Source of the DNA: Acidobacteriota bacterium
GTDB lineage: Bacteria; Acidobacteriota; Blastocatellia; Chloracidobacteriales; JADJPF01
Direction of reading: 5' to 3'
Length of the DNA stretch: 64,000 nt
Assembly: GCA_016213785.1 (NCBI GenBank)
Contig: JACQZQ010000021.1
Coordinates: 1 to 64,000, forward strand
Of the stretch, positions 53,363 through 62,654 are shown in pieces; position 1 is the stretch's first letter, and each line of letters begins with the position of its first letter. A model generated the notes under the pieces. The model was not told where the DNA came from and made no database searches. It worked only from the letters and a program-made list of their open reading frames with translations. A program made the translations under genes and the position numbers.

Positions 53363-54349
53363 ATGAAACCCTACAAGACTTTTGCTATTTTAATACTATT
53401 AAGCTATTTCTCTTTAGTATCATTTGGACAGGTTTTACCTAGCAAATCAGTTACTAGTAATAGTGAAGAAGATTTTCTAGTAAAAATAGGTACGGATTTA
53501 GTAGCTCTAGATGTTACAGTTACAGATGTTAAAGGTAATTATATCTTAGACTTAAAGCCAGAAGATTTTGAGATAAGAGAAGATGGACAATTGCGTCAAT
53601 TAGATTTTTTTCAACCATCAACAGAGTTAAAAAATACTTCGCTTTCCTTAGTTTTAGCCTTAGATTTATCAGGTAGTCTTTCAATTGAAGAAGCAAATTT
53701 ACAAAAAGAAGCCATAAAGAAATTTACTAAACAACTAGACCAAAACTCTTTTTGTGCTTTAATGGGGTTTAATTACAAAGTTGATATTTTTCAAGACTTT
53801 ACTAATGATCATAAAAAAATAAATAATAAATTAGATAAAATAAAAGACTATGGAGGCTCAACTAGAATTTATGATGCACTCGATCGTGCTGTAACTATGT
53901 TTAAGAAAGCGCCTTTAGTGCGCGGAGGTAAGCGTTTACGCCCTGTTATATTAGTAATTACCGATGGGTTTGATAGCTCAAGTATAATTGATAAAAAAGA
54001 GCTTATCCGCCGTGCTAACTTAAGTGGTGTTAGTATTTATAGTATTACTCTGCCATCATTTTCCCCTCTTCTTAACCAAGCTTCAAAAGAACGACTCCCG
54101 ACTTTACTAGATGTTTCAGGTGTTACTCGCCTAACAGGAGGAAGAGATTTTTCTGTTAGTAGCCAAAATTATCAAGAAGTTTTTGAAGCTATTGCTAAAG
54201 AATTTGCCTCTAGTTACACTCTAGCCTATCATTTGCCTAAAGAACACACTTTTAACACTCTTCATAAACTAGAAGTAAAAGTTAAACGCTCTGGTCTAAT
54301 GGTTAGGGCTAATCGTGATAGCTATTTAGTACAAAACAAACAAAAATAG
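53363..54349 (+). CDS. Acidobacterial VWFA-related domain protein (328 aa)
   Basis: It closely follows the acidobacterial VWFA-related family: after the signal peptide, LVALDVTVTDVKGNYILDL and LKPEDFEIREDGQLRQLDFF, then the MIDAS motif LALDLSGSLS, VILVITDGFDSSS and RRANLSGVSIYSIT, then YTLAYHLP near the end. Proteins of this family are exported and often encoded in large numbers in Acidobacteriota. Their role is unknown; the intact MIDAS suggests metal-dependent protein binding. No ribosome site is obvious. It precedes archease by 27 bp. Confidence 0.9.
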   Translation: MKPYKTFAILILLSYFSLVSFGQVLPSKSVTSNSEEDFLVKIGTDLVALDVTVTDVKGNYILDLKPEDFEIREDGQLRQLDFFQPSTELKNTSLSLVLALDLSGSLSIEEANLQKEAIKKFTKQLDQNSFCALMGFNYKVDIFQDFTNDHKKINNKLDKIKDYGGSTRIYDALDRAVTMFKKAPLVRGGKRLRPVILVITDGFDSSSIIDKKELIRRANLSGVSIYSITLPSFSPLLNQASKERLPTLLDVSGVTRLTGGRDFSVSSQNYQEVFEAIAKEFASSYTLAYHLPKEHTFNTLHKLEVKVKRSGLMVRANRDSYLVQNKQK

Positions 54350-54376
54350 ACTATAAACTTAATGTATAGATAATTT

Positions 54377-54787
54377 ATGTATGAAATATTTGAACATACA
54401 GCAGATTTAGGATTACGTATTAAAGCTTCTGATCTTAATACCCTTTTTTCTGAAGCAGGAAAAGGTTTCTTTTCCTTAATAGTTGAAAACATTGATGATG
54501 TAGCTTTAGTCGAAACCTTAGAAATTAAAGTAAATGGTCAAGACCTTGAGTATTTACTTTTTGATTGGTTAAATGAACTGCTTTATATTTCAGAAACACA
54601 ACATTTAGTTTTTTCTTATTTTAATGTAAATATTGATAACAATGGCTTAACGGCTAAAGTATCAGGAGAAAAAATCGATTATTCCCGCCATATTTTAGAT
54701 CACGAGGTAAAAGCTATAACCTATCATGGCTTAGTCTTAAAAGAGGAAAAAACTGGTTGGCTAGCAGAGGTTATTTTAGATATATGA
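54377..54787 (+). CDS. Archease (136 aa)
   Basis: The N-terminus YEIFEHTADLGLRIKA, then DLNTLFSEAGKG and DLEYLLFDWLNELLY, match the archease family, including the conserved Asp and His residues at the metal site. The end, HILDHEVKAITYHGL, is the typical final signature. Archease activates the RNA ligase RtcB by promoting guanylylation of its active-site His and thereby supports tRNA ligation or RNA repair. No rtcB gene lies in the window. The stop is 4 bp from that of the convergent regulator gene. Confidence 0.88.
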   Translation: MYEIFEHTADLGLRIKASDLNTLFSEAGKGFFSLIVENIDDVALVETLEIKVNGQDLEYLLFDWLNELLYISETQHLVFSYFNVNIDNNGLTAKVSGEKIDYSRHILDHEVKAITYHGLVLKEEKTGWLAEVILDI

Positions 54788-54791
54788 TAAA

Positions 54792-56192
54792 CTACGTAAT
54801 CTTATATTCTTTTAGTTTTCTCTTAAGAGTAGTTAATGAAATATTTAGGGCTTGCGCTGTATGAGTTTGGTTTTTCCCCAAATTATAAAAAGTTTTTAAT
54901 ATATGTTGGCGCTCTACATCCTCTAAAGTAAGTATTCTATTATCTATAACTTTAATATCATTTGGTAAAGTATTTTTTTTAGTGCTATTTATATCCAAAA
55001 GCTCTGAAGGATGTATTTCAGGGCCAGGCTGTAGAATTATACACCTTTCAATAATATTACGTAATTCACGAACATTTCCCGGCCAATAATAATTCTTAAG
55101 TAATTCAAATTCTTCATTAGGCAAAATTAACTGACGATTAGGAGCAAATTTTTTTATAAAATAGTCACATAGCTTAGGAATATCTTCCCTTCTTTCCCGT
55201 AAAGGAGGTATTTTAATTCGGATAACACTTAAGCGATAAAACAGATCTATTCGTAATTTTCCAAGCTCTATAGCTTCTTCTGGGTTAGCATTAGTAGCAG
55301 CAATAACTCTAACATCAATATTTCGGCTATTTTCACCTCCAAGCCGTCTAACTTGTTTTTCCTCAAGCACACTAAGCAGCTTAGTTTGCAGTGAAATAGG
55401 CATTTCTCCAATTTCGTCTAAAAAAAGAGTTCCTTTATCTGCTAGCTCAAAGACTCCTTTACGTGTAGTTACAGAGTTTGTATATGCACCTTTTTCTGAA
55501 CCAAATAACTCTGCATCAATAAGTCCTTCAGGCAAAGCAGCACAATTTATACTAACAAAAGCCTTTCTCTTTCCTTCACTGGAATGGTGTATGGCTTTAG
55601 CTAAAACATTTTTACCTGTTCCTGTTTCACCTGTAATTAATACTGGAGCATCTGTTAAAGCAGCTTTTTCAACTAGTTCTTTTATTTCTAAGAAAGTCCT
55701 TTCACTTCCTATTAATAAATTTTCATTTTTTTCTTGGTTGTGTGTGTAATTATGGATCTGCTCTAAATGTTGTAAGGTAGCAACTTGTCTTTCAGCTATG
55801 CTAATTTTAACTAAATGTAGGATCCTTTGTTTTAAGACTATCCAATTAAGGGGTTTGGTAACATAGTCTGTTGCACCAGCAGCAAAGCCTTTTTCGATAG
55901 ACTTTATATCTGACATAGAAGTGACCATTAAAATAGGAATATTTTTTCCTAACGCACTTTGACGGATCTTTTCACAAGCAGTTAACCCATCCATTACTGG
56001 CATAGCAACATCCATTAAAATTACATTTGGGTGCGAAATTTCATAAAGTCTTAACGCTTCTTGTCCATCTTCGGCTTCAATTACTTGATATCCTTCAGCC
56101 TCAAATAATAGTTTGACCATTTCACGAATATTTTTCTCATCATCTACTATCATTAGTTTAAGCCCAGTAAATGATTTTAGTAAATCACTCAT
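54792..56192 (-). CDS. NtrC-family response regulator with non-canonical GAFTGA loop (466 aa)
   Basis: A REC domain comes first (LMIVDDEKN; phosphoacceptor Asp in VILMDVAMPVMDG; TKPLNW). An AAA+ domain follows, with GETGTGKNVLAKAI (Walker A), LFLDEIGEMP (Walker B) and RIDLFYRLSVIRIKIPPLRER. A Fis-type HTH closes the protein (THTAQALNISLTTLKRKL). The sigma54-contact loop reads GAYTNS (encoded at 55473-55490) instead of GAFTGA. The loss of the Gly-Ala end is common in regulators that no longer drive sigma54 open-complex formation. ATG 56192 is preferred to ATG 56225, since AAAGG lies before it and the usual REC start follows. No kinase gene is adjacent, so this is an orphan regulator. Confidence 0.92.
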   Translation of the reverse strand: MSDLLKSFTGLKLMIVDDEKNIREMVKLLFEAEGYQVIEAEDGQEALRLYEISHPNVILMDVAMPVMDGLTACEKIRQSALGKNIPILMVTSMSDIKSIEKGFAAGATDYVTKPLNWIVLKQRILHLVKISIAERQVATLQHLEQIHNYTHNQEKNENLLIGSERTFLEIKELVEKAALTDAPVLITGETGTGKNVLAKAIHHSSEGKRKAFVSINCAALPEGLIDAELFGSEKGAYTNSVTTRKGVFELADKGTLFLDEIGEMPISLQTKLLSVLEEKQVRRLGGENSRNIDVRVIAATNANPEEAIELGKLRIDLFYRLSVIRIKIPPLRERREDIPKLCDYFIKKFAPNRQLILPNEEFELLKNYYWPGNVRELRNIIERCIILQPGPEIHPSELLDINSTKKNTLPNDIKVIDNRILTLEDVERQHILKTFYNLGKNQTHTAQALNISLTTLKRKLKEYKIT

Positions 56193-56460
56193 AACTATAG
56201 CCTTTGCCAACACCTCAATATACATTAGCTAATAAATACACTAGGTTAATAGCACTGAACCATTATTAATAGAGTCTATTAAATAGTACAACTATTTTTT
56301 GTGTAGAAAAAATACTATTTTGACCGTCATTTTTGATTACTAATCTAGCAATAATTATTAACACTACAGAAATTTTATACTATATATTATTTACTTGGAA
56401 AGTAATGTAGGGTTAAATATTTTATAAATACTTTAGGTAAGGCTTAGAAGGCTTAGTAAG

Positions 56461-58095
56461 TTAAGCTAGTATGTAATCACTGGCTTGAGGTTGGTAGCTA
56501 TAATTATTACTAACAGAAGAGTTTTCTTGAGGAAATATTTTTTCCATCCATTGACTTGCTTGTTCAGAAATTTTTCCTAATTTATTTTTAACACTTATCA
56601 GACTAATGGATAAATTAATATCATTTAAGTTTTGGGCTTGTAGTATCATAAAATCTACATCACTAATAGTTTTTTGAATTTCTTCGCACAAAGAATTTAC
56701 TATATTTCTTTTTCCATTAGTAAGAAAAGTCGATTTATTTTTTTGAGATAAGAAAGTAAAGGTTTCTTGGAGTTCTGCAACTAAAGTAACTATACGTCTA
56801 ACTAAAGCATTTTGTTGTACTTGTAGAGTATTGTCTAGGACTTGACCTTGAGATAACAAAGCATTTATTTCTGTTTGGCTTAAGGCTAATTTTGAATATT
56901 TTAGGTTTAGAGTATTGCTAGGAGATTTTTTAAGTAGATCTGTAATCTCTTGAGTACGTAAATCTAATTGTTGTTCTATTTCTGTCACTCCAACATTAGA
57001 GTAGGTTTCTATTAATGTATCTATTCTACTTTCTGCCACTTTACTTGCAACAAATTGTTGGCTATTTTTTACTTTACTAGGTTGGTTAGTCGTTTGATTT
57101 TTTTGATGATCAATTTCTTCTAATTCTTCATTAGCTTGATATAGAACTTCAAAGATTTTTGCTGTTTGTTTTAATTCCTTATTATGTTTTTCATAATCTT
57201 CTGCTAAAACCTTATCTAAGTCTTCAATAAAGACTTTTGCTTTACTTAAATTTAAGCTAGACCCATCTTCTAAACCTGCAACAGTATTATAGCGATGACC
57301 TAAGATTTTTGTGCATATCTCTAAAATCTCTGCCTTTTCTGATGAGAGTTTTTGAAATTGTTTTTTTAATTCTAAGTCCAGTTTAGCTACTGCTAAGACA
57401 ACTTCTTTATGCCAGAAATCTGTACTTAGAGATTGTTTTAACATTCTTGCTTTACTTAAATAATCATTAAGTATAAATTGATAAAAACTTTCCGTAGTAC
57501 TTATTTTTATAGTTAATTCAGAAATTTCTAATAATATTTTTTGTGTGTCTGTTGAGAGAGGTAACTCTTCTATTGCAACTATATAGTCCAATAAATTATT
57601 TAATTGGTTTGGTGCTATTCTATTGCAAAGTTCTGCTAAGATTAACTCAAATTTACTTATATCTTCTTTACTAGTTGGTTTAGTTAGACTTAATAAATAA
57701 GCTAAAGCTAGTAAATCTTCATAGGTAAGAAGTGAATGCTCTATATCTTGGCGTAGTAATTGAGCAGACAAATTATTAGTATTTTCTTTTATCCATACCA
57801 AATATTCCCAAAGGTTTTTTCTTACTACAAGCAATTGGTTTTTCAACTCTTCACTACTTTTATCAATAATTAATTCTTTCAATTTTTCTAAAGATTCTAC
57901 TAGCTTTTCTTCAGTATATGTATAGCCAATTATTGTTATTTCGCCAAGTTTTTCTAAAATATCTTGTGCTTCTCTAAGCCTTTTATAACAATTGGATAAA
58001 AAGTCTAATTGATTTTGATAAAAACCTATTTCCTTATCTGAAAGATTAACAAATATAGCATCTTCCATTAAAACTTGTTCATATAAAAACTTCAT
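56461..58095 (-). CDS. Helical protein of unknown function, paralogue of next upstream gene (544 aa)
   Basis: ATG 58095 has a strong AAGGAGGT site 5-6 nt upstream; the longer frame would begin with TTG 58143. The protein is almost all helical, rich in Leu/Glu/Lys and Gln, without signal peptide or membrane segment. It aligns with the neighbouring 58144-59991 protein in the middle (ESFYQFILNDYLSKARMLKQ, then FWHKEVVLAVAK) and near the C-terminus (LKYSKLALSQTEINALL, then LVAELQETFTFL). I know no family for it. The two genes lie 48 bp apart and are surely one operon. Confidence 0.75.
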   Translation of the reverse strand: MKFLYEQVLMEDAIFVNLSDKEIGFYQNQLDFLSNCYKRLREAQDILEKLGEITIIGYTYTEEKLVESLEKLKELIIDKSSEELKNQLLVVRKNLWEYLVWIKENTNNLSAQLLRQDIEHSLLTYEDLLALAYLLSLTKPTSKEDISKFELILAELCNRIAPNQLNNLLDYIVAIEELPLSTDTQKILLEISELTIKISTTESFYQFILNDYLSKARMLKQSLSTDFWHKEVVLAVAKLDLELKKQFQKLSSEKAEILEICTKILGHRYNTVAGLEDGSSLNLSKAKVFIEDLDKVLAEDYEKHNKELKQTAKIFEVLYQANEELEEIDHQKNQTTNQPSKVKNSQQFVASKVAESRIDTLIETYSNVGVTEIEQQLDLRTQEITDLLKKSPSNTLNLKYSKLALSQTEINALLSQGQVLDNTLQVQQNALVRRIVTLVAELQETFTFLSQKNKSTFLTNGKRNIVNSLCEEIQKTISDVDFMILQAQNLNDINLSISLISVKNKLGKISEQASQWMEKIFPQENSSVSNNYSYQPQASDYILA

Positions 58096-58143
58096 AACAA
58101 CCTCCTTAGTTTTTTGAGCCTCTACTACCCTGCTGGTTTGCAA

Positions 58144-59991
58144 CTAAGCAGCCATACCATAAAGAGGAATATCTACCTTGGCTTTATCAAATAAATTATT
58201 TATTTGTTTAATTGCTTCTTCTAATCTATTCTTAAATAAAATTAATTCTAAAACTTTATTATCATCATTTAATTTACTATATTCAGTAATATAATTAGTA
58301 ATATTATTAGCACTTTCTTTTGCTTGAGATAAATAGTATAAAATATTATGTAACCCTAAAATACCTCTAGAAGTAATAAGTAAATTAGATCTATCTTTAT
58401 AAAAAGCTACTATTTCTTGTAATTGAATTGACAAGGCTATAGCTCTTTTGAAAAAGGTAAATAACTTATTTTTTCTAGAGGTTAACACCTTTACTTCTTT
58501 ATCAGTTAATACTAAATCTGAATATCTTAATTTAATTATTTGTCGTGAATTTGTTAAAAACCTTTTTTCCAAGATATATATTATATTATCACTACTATCT
58601 TCTAATTGTTCTTCTGCCCATTTTTTTTCTAAAATATTAAATATTTTTATTCTATTACTATCAATGTTTTCTGCTTCTATTATATAAGGAAATGTATTTG
58701 TTTTAGTCTTTCTACTTATCTTGTTAAAACTAATCAAATTACTGTTCTCAAAATTAATAGTTGTTGTTTGTGTAAGAAGTTTGGAGCTTATTATTTGTTT
58801 ATCTTCTAAATTATCCTCTTCTGAATTAAGGTTTACTATTTCCCAACCTTTTTCACTGTTATTTATATCTACCTGACTAGCAAGTCTTATGTTTTCAGTT
58901 TTCTCGACCTTTTCAAGCTTCTTTATTTTCTCTATTTTCTCTATTTTCTCTATTTTCTCAACTTTTTCTATTTCTTTGCTTTTAGTATTTATTGTTTTGT
59001 TAGCTTCTGTAAAATCAAGGGAGGCTCTTTTTTGATTAGCATTACTACTTATAACTTGTCTAATCATTTTCCCAATATATGCAATTTTTGATAGTTTTCG
59101 GTAATTGTTACTATACTCTTGATTAATCCACAAATTAACCTCATTAACAAACTCATAAGTCTTAAATAAATCCAAAACCCCAGTATTATTTTGTTTTGTT
59201 AATTGGTCAACGCCTTGTAAAAGCAAGGTGTCTAGGTTGTCTTTAATAAAATTACACTCTTTCTCTAGTAAATTAGAAAATTGCTCGCTTAAAATTATGT
59301 TTGTAAACACTATATAAGCTAATACATCTGGATACCAAAAATTATTTTGTAGATTTTTTTTAACCTCTCTTATTTTTTTTATTAAATCACTTTTTATTAG
59401 GTTTTCAAAACTATTTACTGTTTGAACTTGTTTATTAATATTCATTATTTGGCTTATAATATGTGAATATAATATATAATTATAATTAGCATTTTTATCA
59501 AATAATAAAACAATATTTTTAATATTATCTAAATTTTTAATATTAGAAACTAATTTACCTAAGAGTAACTCTACTTTTGAATGATTTCCTATATTTTCAG
59601 AGTGTAAATAGAACTCAAATTGTAAAAGTGTAATAATATCTTTTTTTGTTAAATTATTTTCTGTTATATAAGCTCTTAGTAAATCGATAGTTAATAGATT
59701 ATTGTTTTTTATTAGATCTGTTTCATATAATGATAAATATTTTTCTATTAATACAATAAATATATTCATTTCTAAGACATTTTGATTAGATATTTCTTTA
59801 GAAAATTTTTCTTTTAATGATTGTAAATATATAAATAAGTTATTCTCAATATTAACTAAACTAGATATTTTATTGTTTAATTTATAAAGAATTTTATGGA
59901 CACTATGTAAAAGTTTAAATTTATTTGCTAACAATATAAAATATTGCTTAACGTTTTCTGCATTTTTATAAGGTTCACTTCTTAAATACAT
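58144..59991 (-). CDS. Helical protein of unknown function, upstream paralogue (615 aa)
   Basis: ATG 59991 is used, with GGAGGT 4-5 nt upstream; the longer frame would start with TTG at 60003. Very AT-rich codon use gives many Asn, Ile and Lys. The protein is mostly helical with a Lys/Glu-rich EKI tract around residue 345-360, encoded by a 9-bp repeat (58921-58959). Shared segments with the 56461-58095 protein are NSFENLIKSDLIKKIREVKK/NNFWYPDVLAYIVF and LRYSDLVLTDKEVKVLT. No domain is recognised. A tandem duplication followed by strong divergence is the simplest explanation. Confidence 0.75.
   Translation of the reverse strand: MYLRSEPYKNAENVKQYFILLANKFKLLHSVHKILYKLNNKISSLVNIENNLFIYLQSLKEKFSKEISNQNVLEMNIFIVLIEKYLSLYETDLIKNNNLLTIDLLRAYITENNLTKKDIITLLQFEFYLHSENIGNHSKVELLLGKLVSNIKNLDNIKNIVLLFDKNANYNYILYSHIISQIMNINKQVQTVNSFENLIKSDLIKKIREVKKNLQNNFWYPDVLAYIVFTNIILSEQFSNLLEKECNFIKDNLDTLLLQGVDQLTKQNNTGVLDLFKTYEFVNEVNLWINQEYSNNYRKLSKIAYIGKMIRQVISSNANQKRASLDFTEANKTINTKSKEIEKVEKIEKIEKIEKIKKLEKVEKTENIRLASQVDINNSEKGWEIVNLNSEEDNLEDKQIISSKLLTQTTTINFENSNLISFNKISRKTKTNTFPYIIEAENIDSNRIKIFNILEKKWAEEQLEDSSDNIIYILEKRFLTNSRQIIKLRYSDLVLTDKEVKVLTSRKNKLFTFFKRAIALSIQLQEIVAFYKDRSNLLITSRGILGLHNILYYLSQAKESANNITNYITEYSKLNDDNKVLELILFKNRLEEAIKQINNLFDKAKVDIPLYGMAA
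58921..58959. repeat. 9-bp coding tandem repeat (Glu-Lys-Ile)
   Basis: About four copies of ctctatttt, read on the minus strand as repeated Glu-Lys-Ile codons in the linker of the upstream paralogue. In-frame, so copy-number change would alter length only. Confidence 0.6.
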
Positions 59992-60112
59992 AACGACCTC
60001 CAATTTGATTAGTCAAATGATTTGGAGTCTTTTATTTCTTAACCTTATCTTCAACTTACTAGCTAAGAAAAAATTGTTCGTAAGCATAAGCCTATAATTT
60101 CTCTAATACCCT

Positions 60113-60319
60113 CTAAATAGCTTTAACTGTTTCTACTATACTTAAGTAGTTTTTCATTAGCTTCTCAAAACAGTTATTACAAATACATGTACTACCTTCT
60201 ATAGTACTTAAACCATTAGGCTTATTGCACCAGGCACATATAACAGGAAATCTATTTTCAAAACTAACTTCTAATATAGTTTTTGGGACTATAACCATAT
60301 CAATTTGTTTATTTAACAT
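60113..60319 (-). CDS. Small zinc-finger-like protein (68 aa)
   Basis: Two Cys pairs, CAWC and CICNNC (CxxC types), separated by about 16 residues (CAWCNKPNGLS), suggest one zinc-binding site. Similar short C-terminal Cys modules occur in response regulators and sensor proteins, but here it stands alone. GAGGGG lies just before ATG 60319, supporting translation. It lies 120 bp upstream of the two paralogous helical genes on the same strand and may belong to their transcript. Function unknown. Confidence 0.6.
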   Translation of the reverse strand: MLNKQIDMVIVPKTILEVSFENRFPVICAWCNKPNGLSTIEGSTCICNNCFEKLMKNYLSIVETVKAI

Positions 60320-60721
60320 AACCCCTCACCTAACAGCGTCTCGTAAGTTTAACTTTTGCTTTTTTTCTACTGCAAACAAAATACCAAACTGACACTTAGA
60401 CCTAATAAACTTTTCTGTACTTAAATAAAATTGATAATATATTTGGTAAAATATTGTTTTTAAGTATGTTATAAGAATAAAATTTGTCTTTTTCTTATTA
60501 AAAAGATATTAAGAATATTTTTTAGTAATAAATTTAGCCAAAGTTTTATATCTAGTAGTTCTAAAATGGTAGGCCAAAATAACCCACTAGGCCAAATCTA
60601 CCTACTAAATACTAAGCTAAAAGCTGTTTTTTTCTGCAACAGTTCTGATACTAGAAATTGACCCACTTTCCTTAGCAACGTAAAATAGAGTTTTTAAAAT
60701 ATTCTTATTATTAAGTAACTT
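60320..60721. other. 402-bp gene-free divergent intergenic region
   Basis: AT-rich sequence between two divergent genes. No gene, strong hairpin or clear repeat was seen. It presumably holds promoters for both sides, which I could not place with confidence. Confidence 0.5.
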
Positions 60722-61273
60722 ATGTCACGAAAAACCAAAAAAGAACTTATTCTGGAAACCTTTCTTGAAAATGGTTTTTCAGAACTAACAGATAAAACCA
60801 TTAACATAATCAATTCTCGGCTAGTAGAAATCTATGGTCGTGGTGCGGTGGCATCTGCTGCTTATATTGCTCAAACTTTGATTAATAAAGGCCAAAAAGT
60901 TTATTTTCTTGAACAGCTAGACATTTCTGGAGAAATAGAAAGCTTTGCTAATTCTTTGCATACATTAAGCTTTGATACTTTAGCTGATGCAGAAAAATCT
61001 ATCCTTCTTTTAGATAACTATTTCCATCAATCTCAAAGAGAAGGAAATGAAGAAGGAGTATTTTATTGTAAGGATTTTGCTAGGAGAGCTAAATTAAGAG
61101 CCAAATTAATTTCAGAAAATGAAAAGCTTACAGCAGAAAAACGTAAATTAAAGCAAGAGGTAGCATTCTGGTTTGAAATCTGGCTAGCTACCCCAGAAAT
61201 ATTTAAGGATTGGCTAATATTAAGAAAATCCTCTAAAGATTTTCAAAAGCAATTTGGTATTGAAATAGAATAA
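60722..61273 (+). CDS. Hypothetical protein, first gene of a three-gene operon (183 aa)
   Basis: Soluble, no signal. Visible segments are IINSRLVEIYGRGAVASAAYIAQTL, a helix pair in the middle, and a charged coiled region RRAKLRAKLISENEKL followed by FWFEIWLATPEIFKDW. The last looks like a small hydrophobic helix. No known family. The gene is followed after 25 bp by the beta-glucosidase gene and then DAHP synthase, so it is probably co-transcribed with them. Confidence 0.65.
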   Translation: MSRKTKKELILETFLENGFSELTDKTINIINSRLVEIYGRGAVASAAYIAQTLINKGQKVYFLEQLDISGEIESFANSLHTLSFDTLADAEKSILLLDNYFHQSQREGNEEGVFYCKDFARRAKLRAKLISENEKLTAEKRKLKQEVAFWFEIWLATPEIFKDWLILRKSSKDFQKQFGIEIE

Positions 61274-61298
61274 TTTACAAACAATTAGGAACATCTTA

Positions 61299-62651
61299 AT
61301 GAGTGAAAATAAAGAACTTCTATTCCCTGACAATTTTCTTTGGGGAACGGCTACGGCATCGCATCAAGTAGAAGGAAATAATAATCTTAATGACTGGTGG
61401 GCATTTGAACAAGAACCTAACCGTATTCACGATGGGCAAGTTTCTGGTGATGCTTGTCGCCAATATGAACTCTATAAAGAAGATATTTTACTAATGCACG
61501 AGTTACACCAAAACTCACACCGTCTTTCCTTGGAATGGAGCAGAATAGAACCTAGTGAAGGTAAATTTGATCAAAAAGCTATAGATCATTATCGCAATGT
61601 ATTAGAAACTTTACATAAATATAAAATTGAGCCTCTTTTAACGATTCATCATTTTACTAACCCACAATGGTTAAGAGCTAAAGGAGCTTGGGAGACTGAG
61701 GCTGTAATCCCCTATTTTGAGCGATTTACTGAGCTTGTAGCCCGTGAATATGGTGATTTAGTTCGTTACTGGGTAACAATTAACGAACCTATGGTTTATT
61801 CAGTAATGGGTTATGTTTTATGCGCTTGGCCTCCTGCTAAAAAAAGCCCAAAACTTGCTTTTGCATCAGCAACAAATATGATGCGTGCTCATGCTGCGGC
61901 TTACCATATCCTACATACAAAGGCAAAACTTAAGCCTATAGTGGGAATTGCTCATAACATACGTATTTTTGACCCTGCAAATCCTAAATCTTGGTTTGAT
62001 AAAAAAGTAGCCTCAATGCAAGACTACTCATTTAATGAAGTAATTATCCGTGCTCTTACTGAAGGAAAACTTTACTGGCCGCTTGGGTCAGGAGAAATTC
62101 CTGGAGCAAAGGATTCTATGGATTTTATAGGTATTAATTATTATTCTCGCGATTTAGTGGCTTTTAATCTTCTAGCACCAAAGCTTATGTTTGGAAGAAA
62201 TTTTCCTTCGCCTGAGGCAGAATTAAATTTATTTGGTTGGGAAATCTATGCTGAAGGTCTTTATCGTTTGTGTAAAAGAATGTCACAGTATGGCCGTCCT
62301 ATTTTAATTACTGAAAATGGAATCCCTGATGATACTGATGAACAAAGACCTAGAGCCTTACTTGACCATTTAGAAGCCGTACATAAGGCCATTAGTGAAG
62401 GAATTGATGTAAAAGGTTATTATCATTGGTCATTTATTGATAATTTTGAATGGGCAGAAGGTTATAGAACTCCCTTTGGGCTAGTAGAAGTTGACTTCCA
62501 AAACCAAAAGCGTACTGTTAAAGATAGCGGTAAATTATATGCAGAAATTTGTAAGTCTAATCGTATTACTCCTGATATGCGTAAAGGGGTAAAACCTCGT
62601 TCTGCAACACCTAAAAAACATTTTAATTTATATACATATGGAGAGAAATAA
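61299..62651 (+). CDS. GH1 beta-glucosidase (450 aa)
   Basis: Family 1 glycoside hydrolase with full length. FLWGTATASHQVEG is the N-terminal signature. TINEPMVY holds the acid/base Glu (NEP), and ILITENGIPDD holds the nucleophile Glu (TENG). YHWSFIDNFEWAEGY is the usual C-terminal motif for the substrate site. GH1 enzymes hydrolyse beta-glucosides or beta-galactosides with retention. No signal peptide, so it is cytoplasmic. AGGA lies before the ATG. Confidence 0.93.
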   Translation: MSENKELLFPDNFLWGTATASHQVEGNNNLNDWWAFEQEPNRIHDGQVSGDACRQYELYKEDILLMHELHQNSHRLSLEWSRIEPSEGKFDQKAIDHYRNVLETLHKYKIEPLLTIHHFTNPQWLRAKGAWETEAVIPYFERFTELVAREYGDLVRYWVTINEPMVYSVMGYVLCAWPPAKKSPKLAFASATNMMRAHAAAYHILHTKAKLKPIVGIAHNIRIFDPANPKSWFDKKVASMQDYSFNEVIIRALTEGKLYWPLGSGEIPGAKDSMDFIGINYYSRDLVAFNLLAPKLMFGRNFPSPEAELNLFGWEIYAEGLYRLCKRMSQYGRPILITENGIPDDTDEQRPRALLDHLEAVHKAISEGIDVKGYYHWSFIDNFEWAEGYRTPFGLVEVDFQNQKRTVKDSGKLYAEICKSNRITPDMRKGVKPRSATPKKHFNLYTYGEK

Positions 62652-62654
62652 TTT

